The notes beneath the pieces are model-generated. The model did not search any database and was not told where the DNA came from. It saw only the letters and a list, made by a program, of their open reading frames with translations. The position numbers were made by a program, and so were the translations under genes. Source: Methylopila henanensis (GTDB lineage Bacteria > Pseudomonadota > Alphaproteobacteria > Rhizobiales > Methylopilaceae). From it: a stretch of 64,000 nucleotides of DNA. Where the stretch lies: positions 1 to 64,000 of the forward strand of contig NZ_JBHUER010000013.1 in the NCBI RefSeq assembly GCF_042681025.1. The letters run 5' to 3'. This document shows, piece by piece, positions 51,145 to 59,510 of the stretch (within the stretch, counting starts at the first letter, position 1; the number at the start of each line of letters is the position of its first letter).

Positions 51145-52560
51145 TCAGGGTCTTGTCTTGGGCCGGGCGTAGGCGGACCGCTCGCGCACGACGTAGCCGC
51201 CCTGGCCCTTCGCGCCGACCAGCGCGCCGTCGCGCACGATCGGCTTGCCGCGCACGATCGTCGTGACCGGCCAGCCCTTCACCGGGATGCCCTCGTAAGG
51301 CGTGTAGTCCGGTCCGTGGTGCAGCAGGCTCTGGCTGATGACGACCTCGCGCTCCGGGTCCCAGATCGCGATGTCGGCGTCCATGCCGATGGCGATCGAG
51401 CCTTTTCGCGTCAGGCCGTACATGCGGGCGTGGTTGCTCGCCGAGAGCGCCACGAACTGCTGCAGCGTGATGCGTCCCTTGGACACCCCCTCCGAGAACA
51501 GGATCGGCAGCCGGGTCTCCACGCCCGGGATGCCGTTCGGCACCCAGCGGAAGCTGGTGCGGGCCTTCGGGTTGAGCTTGCCCTTGGGGTCGTCGTAGCG
51601 GAACGGGCAGTGGTCGGAGGAGAACAGGTCGAAGATCCCCTGTTCGAGCCCCTCCCAGCAGGCCTGCTGGTGCGCCTCGTCGCGGGGCGGCGGGCTGCAC
51701 ACGTACTTGGCGCCCTCCATGTTCAGCCCGTCCATGTCCTTCTCGGTCAGGACGAGATATTGCGGGCAGGTCTCGCCGTAGACCTTCAGGCCCCGCCGCC
51801 GCGCCCGCGCGATCTCCTCCATCGCCTCGCGGTTCGAGACATGGACGATGACGACCGGCACGTCGACGATCTCGGCCAGGCTGATGGCGCGGTGGGTCGC
51901 CTCCCGCTCCACCGGGATCGGGCGCGAGGGGCCGTGGAAGAACGGCGCGGTCTTGCCCGCGCGCTCCAGCCGGTCGGCGAGGAAGCGGATCGCGTCGTAG
52001 TTCTCGGCGTGCACCATCACCAGCGCGCCGGTCTCGCGCGCGGTCGACATCACCTCGAGCATCTCCATGTCGTCGAGCGCGAGGCCCTCGTAGGTCATGA
52101 AGACCTTGAACGAGGTGTAGCCGTCCTCAATCAGGGCCGGCAGGTCCTGGCCGAGCGTTTGGGCGTTCGGCTCGGAGATGACGAGGTGGAAGCTGACGTC
52201 CACGAAGCACTCGCCGTCGGCCTTGGCGTGGTAGTCGGCGAGCGTCGCGCGCAGCGGCGTGCCGCGCTCCTGCATGCAGAACGGCATCACGGTGGTGTTG
52301 CCGCCGAAGGCGGCGGAGCGCGTCGCGCTCTCGAAGTCGTCCGCCATCACGATTCCGTCGCCGCTCGGCTGCGCGATGTGGACGTGGCTGTCGATGCCGC
52401 CGGGAAGGACGAGCTTGCCGGAGGCGTCGATCACCTCGTCCGCGGCCCCGAGATCGAGGCCGAGCGCCGCGATGACGCCGTCGCGCACGCCGATGTCGGC
52501 GCGGAACACGTCGGAGGCCGTGGCGACGACGCCGCCTTTGATCAAGAGGTCGAAGGACAT
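51145..52560 (-). CDS. Hydantoinase / dihydropyrimidinase
   Basis: The 471-residue amidohydrolase has all metal ligands of the family: His59-x-His61 (DSHVHI), carboxylated Lys152 (SFKVFMTY), His184 (HAEN), His240 (VIVHVSN) and Asp316 (SSDHCP). It opens cyclic ureides such as dihydrouracil, 5-substituted hydantoins or, in related enzymes, allantoin. Its sequence is closer to dihydropyrimidinase than to classical AllB. With the carbamoylase, racemase and lyase genes it could form a cyclic-ureide pathway. I chose ATG 52560. Confidence 0.9.
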   Translation of the reverse strand: MSFDLLIKGGVVATASDVFRADIGVRDGVIAALGLDLGAADEVIDASGKLVLPGGIDSHVHIAQPSGDGIVMADDFESATRSAAFGGNTTVMPFCMQERGTPLRATLADYHAKADGECFVDVSFHLVISEPNAQTLGQDLPALIEDGYTSFKVFMTYEGLALDDMEMLEVMSTARETGALVMVHAENYDAIRFLADRLERAGKTAPFFHGPSRPIPVEREATHRAISLAEIVDVPVVIVHVSNREAMEEIARARRRGLKVYGETCPQYLVLTEKDMDGLNMEGAKYVCSPPPRDEAHQQACWEGLEQGIFDLFSSDHCPFRYDDPKGKLNPKARTSFRWVPNGIPGVETRLPILFSEGVSKGRITLQQFVALSASNHARMYGLTRKGSIAIGMDADIAIWDPEREVVISQSLLHHGPDYTPYEGIPVKGWPVTTIVRGKPIVRDGALVGAKGQGGYVVRERSAYARPKTRP

Positions 52561-52819
52561 GAACGCTCCAGGCACGGAAATGCGGCGCTCGGCGGCCTCT
52601 GTCGGCGAAAGCGCCGAAGGCCGCCGATGGGATCGGACGCCGATTGAGAAGGCTTTCGGGCGCAAGTTAAGCCGAGCGCGCGCCCGCGTCACCCGGCCAT
52701 GCGCTCAAAGCGAAAAGAGCGGGTTCAGCTTTCCGAAATACGAAGCGCGTCCATTACCGCCTTGCTTTTCGCGTTCGACGCGCTGCAATGAAGAGACTTG
52801 GCAACGGAGCGCGTAGCAA
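52561..52819. promoter_or_regulatory. Divergent gap, hydantoinase / MucR-like gene
   Basis: This 259-bp region separates two divergent starts. The right part (52720-52800) has lower GC and runs such as CCTTGCTTTTCGCG that may carry the mucR promoter, and GGAG lies 12 nt before its start. No clear inverted repeat is seen. MucR proteins are known to bind T-rich upstream DNA and to autoregulate; this cannot be verified here. Confidence 0.35.
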
Positions 52820-53254
52820 ATGAGCGCAGATTCGGGTTTCGTTACGCTCGCGGCTGACATCGTCGGCGCTTATGTCAGCAACAATTCGGTGCCGGCGGCG
52901 GAATTGCCCGCGCTCATCAGGACGGTGCACGACGCGCTGGCGGCGGTTGCGGCCGGAACGACCGAAGCGCCGGTCGTCGAGCTGAAGCCCGCCGTGCCGA
53001 TCCGCAGGTCAGTCACGCCCGACTACGTGGTCTGTCTGGAGGACGGCAAGCCGTTCAAGTCGCTGAAGCGGCACCTGCGCACGCGGTACGACATGAGCCC
53101 CGAGGACTACCGCGCCAAATGGGGCCTGCCGGCCGACTATCCCATGGTCGCGCCGAACTACGCCGCCGCGCGGTCCGAGCTCGCCAAGAAGGCGGGGCTC
53201 GGCCGCGTCCGCTCCGACGCCGCTCCGAAGCGCGGCCGCAAGGCTGCTGCGTGA
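52820..53254 (+). CDS. Ros/MucR-family transcriptional regulator
   Basis: The 144-residue protein has the MucR DNA-binding region VCLEDGKPFKSLKRHLRTRYD (residues 71-91) and the family tail WGLPADYPMVAPNYAAARS. The zinc-finger positions are Cys72, Asp75, His85 and Arg89/Tyr90. So the usual final histidine (HLRTH) is replaced, similar to zinc-poor or zinc-free MucR relatives. Such proteins regulate exopolysaccharide, motility and cell-cycle genes. It overlaps the next gene by GTGA. Confidence 0.9.
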   Translation: MSADSGFVTLAADIVGAYVSNNSVPAAELPALIRTVHDALAAVAAGTTEAPVVELKPAVPIRRSVTPDYVVCLEDGKPFKSLKRHLRTRYDMSPEDYRAKWGLPADYPMVAPNYAAARSELAKKAGLGRVRSDAAPKRGRKAAA

Positions 53255-54240
53255 GCGTCGGGCTTCTCGCGCTCCTCGACGACGTCGCGGCGATCGCGAA
53301 GGTCGCCGCCGCGTCGATCGACGACGTGGCGGGACAGGCGGCCAAGGCCGGCGCCAAGGCCGCCGGCGTGGTGATCGACGACGCCGCGGTCACGCCGCGC
53401 TACGTGGTTGGCTTCAAGCCCGAGCGCGAGCTGCCGATCATCGCCCGGATCGCCTGGGGCTCGCTCAAGAACAAGCTGCTGTTCCTGACGCCCGCGGCGC
53501 TGGCGCTGAGCTTCTTCGCGCCGTGGCTGATCACCCCGCTGCTGATGCTGGGCGGCGCCTATCTCTGCTACGAGGGCGCCGAGAAGGTGTTCGAGGCCGT
53601 GTTTCCGCACGCCGCGCACGCGCATGAGGCTGAGGCCGCCGGGACCGCCGACGCCGCCGCGCTTGAGGAGCAAAGGGTCGCGGGCGCGATCAAGACCGAT
53701 TTCATACTCTCGGCCGAGATCATGGCGATCACGCTCGCCACGCTGCCGGACAGCGGCCTGGTGAGCCAGGCGGTGGTGCTGGCGGTTGTTGGCATCGCCG
53801 TCACGGTCGGCGTCTACGGCGTCGTGGCCCTGATCGTGAAGGCGGACGACCTCGGCGTCGCGCTCGCGAGCCGGACGTCGCCGACGGCGCTCGGCGCGGC
53901 CGGCCGCGCGATCGGCCGCGGGCTGGTGAAGGGCATGCCGGTCTTCCTCAAGCTGCTCGCGATCGTCGGCACCGCGGCGATGATCTGGGTCGGCGGCGGC
54001 ATCCTGCTCCACGGCCTCGAAGAGTATGGGCTCGGCGGGCCGGCCCACCTGGTCCACGACTGGGCGGCCGCGGCCGGTCGCGCGGTCCCGGCGCTCGGCG
54101 GCGCGGTCGAGTGGATCGTCGGCGCGGCGGGCGCGGGCGTGGTCGGCCTCGCGGTCGGCCTCGCGCTCATCCCGATCGCGGGGAAGGTGCTGGCGCCGCT
54201 CGCCGGAGCCGTGCTCGGCCTGTTCGGGCGCAAGGCGTGA
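53251..54240 (+). CDS. DUF808 family membrane protein (YedI-like)
   Basis: The 329-residue inner-membrane protein starts SVGLLALLDDVAAIAKVAAASIDDVAGQAAKAG, the DUF808 signature. Several helices follow (LLFLTPAALALSFFAPWLITPLLMLGG, AVVLAVVGIAVTVGVYGVVALI and a C-terminal pair). Its function is not known. It starts at GTG 53251 and overlaps the mucR-like stop by 4 nt, so its translation is probably tied to the regulator. Confidence 0.85.
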   Translation: MSVGLLALLDDVAAIAKVAAASIDDVAGQAAKAGAKAAGVVIDDAAVTPRYVVGFKPERELPIIARIAWGSLKNKLLFLTPAALALSFFAPWLITPLLMLGGAYLCYEGAEKVFEAVFPHAAHAHEAEAAGTADAAALEEQRVAGAIKTDFILSAEIMAITLATLPDSGLVSQAVVLAVVGIAVTVGVYGVVALIVKADDLGVALASRTSPTALGAAGRAIGRGLVKGMPVFLKLLAIVGTAAMIWVGGGILLHGLEEYGLGGPAHLVHDWAAAAGRAVPALGGAVEWIVGAAGAGVVGLAVGLALIPIAGKVLAPLAGAVLGLFGRKA

Positions 54241-54351
54241 GAGCGACGCGGGACGACGTCAAATTGATCCGCTCGCGCGGACGGATTATGAGGTGCCCGC
54301 CGCGCGGTGGCCGGGCGGGTGTCGGACTGTGGTTGAGAAGCGAGGCGCGGA

Positions 54352-55407
54352 ATGGCGATTGATCGGTTGGCGTTCTATGCCGGCGCCCTGGCCAAGACCG
54401 ACCGCGCAGTTTACCGCATCACGGACTGGGCCGCCGGCATCCTGGCGCCGACCTACCTGACGCGCGTGGCCGAAACCGAGCGGGAACGTTACATCCCGAA
54501 GAAGTTCGGCCAGCACGACGGCTGGCTGTTCCTGAACTATTTCGACCAGATCGCGCCGATCGTCGACCAGTTCGCCGGCCGGAAAGTGGCGTTCCTGCTG
54601 AAGCATGGCGACGTCACGGCGAACACGATCCTGCCGAGCTTCGCCAAGACGCGGCCGGTCGGCTCGTACGGCAATTCGATCATCCTCAAGCTCAACACCA
54701 ACCGGCACTGGTCGCAGGCGGACTTCGACGAGGTCAAAGCGAACGACATGCCGTTCGCGGAGAAGGCGAAGCGGGTGGTCTGGCGCGGCGTCAGCTCCGG
54801 GCACTGGTACGCGGATCCGAAGTCCCGCCACAGCGACTACCAGTCCGCGCGCTTCAACCTGGTGCTGGACTGGGCGCTCGCGAACGAGGACTGGGTGGAC
54901 GTCGGCCTGACCAAGACGACGCGCCAGTTCGACAACCCGAAGTCGGGCTACCTGCCGACCGGCGCGGTGCAGAAGTACCGCAAGCCGCCGGTGTCGATCG
55001 CCGAGCAGCTGAAGTCGAAGTACATCCTCGTGCCCGAGGGCAAGGACGTCGCGACCGGGCTGAAATGGGCGCTGACCTCGCGTTCGGTCGTGATGATGCC
55101 GAAGCCGACCATCTCGAGCTGGCTCATGGAAGAGAAGCTCGAGCCGTGGAAGCACTTCATCCCGGTGAAGAAGGATTTCTCCGATCTCAGGGAGAAGTTC
55201 GAGCTCGCAAACGAGAACCCCGATCTCTGCGAGAGCATTCTCGACGAGGCCAACGCTTATATGCGCCAGTTCGAGGACGACGCGCAGGAGAAGGCGCTGC
55301 AGACCAAGCTGTTCGAGATGTATCTCGAGCGGATCAAGTTCAAAGTGTCGCCCGGCCTCGGCGTGCGCTCGTTCGAGGCGCTCAACGTGCGGTGGGAGAA
55401 GGCCTGA
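54352..55407 (+). CDS. GT90-like glycosyltransferase (CAP10/LPS-modifying family)
   Basis: The 351-residue protein has the family blocks RVVWRGVSSG and LKSKYILVPEGKDVATGLKWAL. These are followed by SVVMMPKPTISSWLMEEKLEPWKHFIPVKKDFSDL and the repeat ENPDLCESILDEANAYM. GT90 enzymes transfer xylose, mannose or glucose to glycans or LPS. No membrane segment or signal is visible, so it is cytosolic or peripheral. It lies alone between the DUF808 gene and a convergent monooxygenase. Confidence 0.82.
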   Translation: MAIDRLAFYAGALAKTDRAVYRITDWAAGILAPTYLTRVAETERERYIPKKFGQHDGWLFLNYFDQIAPIVDQFAGRKVAFLLKHGDVTANTILPSFAKTRPVGSYGNSIILKLNTNRHWSQADFDEVKANDMPFAEKAKRVVWRGVSSGHWYADPKSRHSDYQSARFNLVLDWALANEDWVDVGLTKTTRQFDNPKSGYLPTGAVQKYRKPPVSIAEQLKSKYILVPEGKDVATGLKWALTSRSVVMMPKPTISSWLMEEKLEPWKHFIPVKKDFSDLREKFELANENPDLCESILDEANAYMRQFEDDAQEKALQTKLFEMYLERIKFKVSPGLGVRSFEALNVRWEKA

Positions 55408-55416
55408 GGCCGCGCC

Positions 55417-56562
55417 TCACCCCTCCGCGTCGCGCCAGCCGTAGATCCAGTCCAGACCGCCGAGCAGGGCGCCCGTCGGGGCGGCTGCGAGCGCGAGGTT
55501 GCGCGCCCGCGCCGCGAGGCCGCCCATGTGGTCGATCGCGATCTGGCGCCGCGAGGCTTCCGGCAGGCGCATCGCGCGCATGATCCGCGCCGTCTCGTAG
55601 GCCGCGAGCGGGTCCGGCCCGCCGGCCGCGATCAGGCGGGCGAGCACGACGGCGTCCTCGATGGCGAAGGCCGCGCCCTGTCCGAGCGAGGGCAGGGTGG
55701 CGTGGGCGGCGTCGCCGATCAGCGCGACGCGGCCCCGCCGCAGGCGCGGCGCGGGGGCGCGGTCGAACAGCGGCCAGTCGGTCCAGCGGTCCGCCGCCGC
55801 GACCAGCGCGCGGGCGGGCTCCGCCCAGCGCGCGACCCGCGCGTCCGGCGCGGCGTCGCCGACCGCGCCGATGAGCACCACGTTGGCCTCCCGCCCCCCG
55901 CGCACGGGATAGACCACCATATGCGCGCCCGGACCGAGCCAGACGCTGACATGGCTGACGGGAAAGGCCTCCGGCAGCGCCGCCGCGGGAACGATCGCGC
56001 GCGCGGCGACGAGGCCGGTCTCGCGCACGGCTCTGGGGAGCTTCACCGCGTCCCGGACGACCGACCGCAGCCCGTCCGCGCCGACGACGACGGCGCCCTC
56101 GCGTCGGTCCGGAGCGCCGTCCCGGTCGAAGACGAGCGCGGCCCCGTCGGCGGTCTCTTCCGCCGCGGTCACGGTCGCGCCGAGCGTGATGGTCGCGGAC
56201 GGTTCGGCGAGGACGGCGGCGAGCAGGACCGCCTGAAGATCGGCGCGGTGGACGACGCGGTAGGGCGCGCCCCAGCGCCGTTCGGCGCGGAGGCCGAGCG
56301 GGATTTCCTTCAGGCGGCGTCCGCGCGGCGCGTCGACGACGAACACGCCTTCGGGCCGCACCGCGACGGCGTCGAGCGCCGGCCCGAGCCCGAGCGCGTC
56401 GAGCGCGCGGCTGGCGTTGGGGGCGAGCTGGACGCCGGCGCCGATTTCGTCGAGGACGGCGGCGCGTTCGAAAATCTCCGAGGGGGCGCCGCGGCGCGCG
56501 AGCGCGAGCGCGAGCGTCAGGCCGCCTATTCCGGCGCCCGCGACGAGGACCGGGGGGGCCAT
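55417..56562 (-). CDS. FAD-dependent aromatic monooxygenase
   Basis: The 381-residue group A flavin monooxygenase has the Rossmann motif VAGAGIGGLTLALALARRG, a DG-type motif VVVGADGLRSVVRD, and the GD motif RRGRVALIGDAAHATLPSLGQG. It resembles salicylate/6-hydroxynicotinate hydroxylases. I chose ATG 56562 (MAPPVLVAG), 7 nt after the small zinc-finger gene. The substrate is unknown. Confidence 0.87.
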   Translation of the reverse strand: MAPPVLVAGAGIGGLTLALALARRGAPSEIFERAAVLDEIGAGVQLAPNASRALDALGLGPALDAVAVRPEGVFVVDAPRGRRLKEIPLGLRAERRWGAPYRVVHRADLQAVLLAAVLAEPSATITLGATVTAAEETADGAALVFDRDGAPDRREGAVVVGADGLRSVVRDAVKLPRAVRETGLVAARAIVPAAALPEAFPVSHVSVWLGPGAHMVVYPVRGGREANVVLIGAVGDAAPDARVARWAEPARALVAAADRWTDWPLFDRAPAPRLRRGRVALIGDAAHATLPSLGQGAAFAIEDAVVLARLIAAGGPDPLAAYETARIMRAMRLPEASRRQIAIDHMGGLAARARNLALAAAPTGALLGGLDWIYGWRDAEG

Positions 56563-56569
56563 CCGCCGC

Positions 56570-56818
56570 TCAGGCGGCGGCGGGCGCCCGCCAGAGGCAC
56601 GCCGCCGGATCCGACTGGTCGGCGTGCAGGTCGGCGCGGAAGCGGTAGAGCGTCGAGCAGTACGGGCAGATGATCTCGACGTCCGAGCCCATGTCGAGGA
56701 ACACGTGCGGGTGGTCGTAGGGCGGCGTCGCGCCGATGCACTGGAACTCCCTCGCGCCGATGTGGATGACGCTGACGCCGGCGTCGTTGGCGAAGTGCGG
56801 CGTTCCGTGGTCGGCCAT
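56570..56818 (-). CDS. Small zinc-finger protein (zf-CHCC type)
   Basis: The 82-residue protein has Cys27, His residues in DHPHVFLDMG and the pair CPYC at 51-54, the CHCC pattern seen in the NDUFS6-like zinc-finger domain. Its length and the motif ICPYCSTLYRF fit the alphaproteobacterial zinc-finger domain-containing proteins. It may be a complex I accessory relative. It is 7 nt upstream of the monooxygenase gene. Confidence 0.8.
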   Translation of the reverse strand: MADHGTPHFANDAGVSVIHIGAREFQCIGATPPYDHPHVFLDMGSDVEIICPYCSTLYRFRADLHADQSDPAACLWRAPAAA

Positions 56819-56971
56819 GGCGCGGGTCCTCGAGAGGGTCGTGCGGATGGCTCCGGCTTAGGCGGTTTGGCTGTTCCCGACAAGCGCCGCTGACGTCTTT
56901 CGTCGCAGGCCGTCGGCGGATAGGGTCGCCGCCTCAAGCCGATCAGACGACGTCCCGCGACCGGAGCCCGC

Positions 56972-57724
56972 ATGCCGACCTTCCTCTCCGACGGAATCGA
57001 ACTCGCCTACCGCGACGAAGGGGAGGGCGACCCGATCCTGCTGATCCACGGCTTCGCCTCGAACATCGACGTGAACTGGGTCGGGCCGGGCTGGTTCGAC
57101 GTGCTGAAGGCCGACGGCCGCCGCGTGATCGCGATCGACAACCGCGGCCACGGCGCGAGCCAGAAGCTCTACGACCCCGCCTTCTACGGCTCCGACCTTA
57201 TGGCCGAGGACGCGCTCCGGCTGCTGGACCATCTCGACGTCCCCCGCGCCGACGTGATGGGCTACTCCATGGGCGGCCGCGTCACCGCGCTGCTCGCGAT
57301 CAACGCAGCCCAGCGGCTGCGCAGCGCCATCATCGGCGGCATGGGCGAGGGCCTGCTGCGCGGCGCGCCTTCGGCGGAGGAGATCACGGAGGGCCTGCTC
57401 GCCGACAGCGTCGACGACATCGTCAACCCGACCGCCAAGATGTTCCGCCGCTTCGCCGAGGCGACCGGCGCCGACCGCCGCGCGCTCGCGGCCTGCATGC
57501 GCATGCAGCGCGCGCTGGTCGAGCCGAAGAAGCTTGGGACGATCACGGTCCCGACGCTGATCGCGGTCGGCACGGAGGACGATGTGGCCGGCGATCCGCA
57601 CGCGCTGGCGCAGCTCATTCCCGGCTCCGAGGTGCTCGAAATCCCGCGCCGCGACCACAACCGCGCGGTGGGCGACAAGGTCTACAAGGCCGGCGTGCTG
57701 GAGTTCCTGTCGAACAGGCCGTGA
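56972..57724 (+). CDS. Alpha/beta hydrolase
   Basis: The 250-residue hydrolase has the nucleophile elbow GYSMGGRV (Ser near residue 97), HGFASNIDVNW as oxyanion region, an acid in AVGTEDDVAGDP and the catalytic His in RRDHNRAVG. It could be an esterase or lactonase; no substrate can be inferred. It ends before the second 87-bp repeat. Confidence 0.85.
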   Translation: MPTFLSDGIELAYRDEGEGDPILLIHGFASNIDVNWVGPGWFDVLKADGRRVIAIDNRGHGASQKLYDPAFYGSDLMAEDALRLLDHLDVPRADVMGYSMGGRVTALLAINAAQRLRSAIIGGMGEGLLRGAPSAEEITEGLLADSVDDIVNPTAKMFRRFAEATGADRRALAACMRMQRALVEPKKLGTITVPTLIAVGTEDDVAGDPHALAQLIPGSEVLEIPRRDHNRAVGDKVYKAGVLEFLSNRP

Positions 57725-57736
57725 CCCAAGCTCCTC

Positions 57737-57823
57737 GTCATCCTCCGGCTTGACCGGAGGACCCATCGGCGACGCAGAGCTCGGCGTCGTAGATGGATGG
57801 TCCGGTCGAGCCGGACCATGACG
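57737..57823. repeat. 87-bp twin-hairpin repeat, copy 2
   Basis: This second copy has a left hairpin (57741-57761, 8-bp stem, CTTGA loop) and a right hairpin (57797-57819, 9-bp stem, TCGAG loop) at exactly the same spacing as copy 1. The loops pair in full if one G-U is allowed. It lies between the convergent alpha/beta hydrolase and cobJ genes. Confidence 0.88.
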
Positions 57824-57860
57824 CGGCGTTTCCGGCGCCCGCTGCAAACCGCCGCCCGCC

Positions 57861-59510
57861 CTAAGACTCTCGGTAGCTCCGTGGCGTGTAGACCCACACC
57901 CGGCCGTCGGAGCGGGCGAAGGCGCGGGTGCGGGACGAGCCGACGACGATCAGCGTGCGCATGTCGATCATGTCCGGATCGAGCGCGCCGAGCGTGGTGA
58001 CGGTGGTCGCCTCGCCGTCGCGGCCGATGCTGCGGGCGAGCGCGACCACGGTTTCGGGGGCCTTCCGCGCGCGAAGAATCGCGATGGCGTCGACGATCTG
58101 CTCGCGGCGGGATTTCGACGCCGGATTGTAGAGCGCGAGCGCGAGGTCGGCCTCGGCCGCGGCGGCGAGCCTGCGGGCGATCGCGTCCCAGGGCTTCAGG
58201 TAGTCCGACAGCGAGATCACCGCGAAATCGTGGCCGAGCGGGGCGCCGAGCCGCGCCGCCGCCGCCTGCATCGCCGAGATGCCCGGCGTCACCTCGACCG
58301 CGACCGAGGGCCAGCGGGCGGGCTCGCCGTCGAGCGCCTCCATCACCGCGGCCGCCATGCCGAACACGCCGGCGTCGCCGGAGGACAGCACCGCCACCTC
58401 GCGCCCTTGAGCTGCGAGCGTCAGCGCGGCCTGCGCGCGCTCAAGCTCCACACGATTGTCGGAGCCGTGCCGGCGCTGCCCCGGCCGCTCCGGCGCCATG
58501 TCGAGATAGGGCTCGTAGCCGACGAGGTCGGTGGCGCGGTCGAGCGCGGCCGCGGCCTCCGGCGACAGCCAGCCGCGCGGGCCGGGGCCGAGGCCGATCA
58601 CGGTGACGCGGCCGGCGGCGCGGCCGGTCTCGTCCGGCGACGCGGGCTCGGCGCGGCGATGGATGCGGAAGCCCGGCTCGCCATGGACGACATCGTCGTC
58701 GGCGAGCCGCTGCTCGACGATGCGGAGCGGGAAGCGGCGGCGGTTGAGCTCGTCTACGAAGCCGTGGTGGATCGGCGCGCCCTCGGGGGCGGTGGCGAAG
58801 GCGAGCGCTTCGGGCGCAAGCCCCAGCGCGTCCAGCGCGCGGTCGAAGGCGTCCAGCATCTCGACGTCGGGCCGGTCGAACTCGGCGATCAGGGCGCGTG
58901 GGTGGAACAGCAGGCCGCCCGGCGGCGGCGGGCCGGCCTCGACCGAGGCGCGCAGGACCACCGCGCCGTCCGGGCCGAGGGGCAGGTCGGAGGCCGCGAG
59001 CCAGGGCGCCTCGCCCTCGAGGCGCGCGCTGTCGCCGGACAGCAGCGCCGAGGTCACGGACTTGGCGTCCTCCGGATTGGCCAGCGTCCAGCCGTCCGGC
59101 GGCGATTCCAGCACCACGCCGAAGCGGCGCGCTCCGGCGCCGGTGATCGCGGCGCGTCCGCCGAGCGCGCCCGCGATCGTCCGCGCCAGCACGTCCGCCC
59201 CGGCGAGGCCGCCAAGCAGCGGCACGACCGAGGAGCCGTCGTCGGAAATCGCGAGCACCGGCGGCTCCGCATGCTTGTCGCGCAGCAGCGGCGCGATCAG
59301 GCGGATCAGGATGCCGGCCGCGCAGACGCCGATCACCGGCCGCCCGGCGCGGAACGCCTCCGCGACCGCGGCCGCGGCGTCGTCGAAGCGGCCGTCGAGC
59401 CCGTCGACCCGCCCGGCGAGCCCCGAGCTCTCGCCGCCGGTCGCGGCCGCCACCCGCGCCGCGGTTCCGGCGCCGGCGGCGTTGAAGGCGAAGACGATCG
59501 GGCGGCTCAC
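57861..59510 (-). CDS. cobJ: CbiG/CobE-like domain fused to precorrin-3B C17-methyltransferase
   Basis: The 549-residue protein has an N-terminal CbiG-like half: GRPVIGVCAAGILIRLIAPLL, PVLAISDDGSSVVPLLGG. A CobJ half follows from about residue 300 (VTVIGLGPGPRGWLSPEAAAAL, VLSSGDAGVFGMAAAVMEAL, VEVTPGISAMQAAAA). CobJ methylates C17 and contracts the ring in aerobic B12 synthesis, using SAM. The CbiG part lacks the C-terminal glycine-cysteine motif of true CbiG, so it may be structural. The start is GTG 59510, overlapping the cobI stop. Confidence 0.92.
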   Translation of the reverse strand: MSRPIVFAFNAAGAGTAARVAAATGGESSGLAGRVDGLDGRFDDAAAAVAEAFRAGRPVIGVCAAGILIRLIAPLLRDKHAEPPVLAISDDGSSVVPLLGGLAGADVLARTIAGALGGRAAITGAGARRFGVVLESPPDGWTLANPEDAKSVTSALLSGDSARLEGEAPWLAASDLPLGPDGAVVLRASVEAGPPPPGGLLFHPRALIAEFDRPDVEMLDAFDRALDALGLAPEALAFATAPEGAPIHHGFVDELNRRRFPLRIVEQRLADDDVVHGEPGFRIHRRAEPASPDETGRAAGRVTVIGLGPGPRGWLSPEAAAALDRATDLVGYEPYLDMAPERPGQRRHGSDNRVELERAQAALTLAAQGREVAVLSSGDAGVFGMAAAVMEALDGEPARWPSVAVEVTPGISAMQAAAARLGAPLGHDFAVISLSDYLKPWDAIARRLAAAAEADLALALYNPASKSRREQIVDAIAILRARKAPETVVALARSIGRDGEATTVTTLGALDPDMIDMRTLIVVGSSRTRAFARSDGRVWVYTPRSYRES

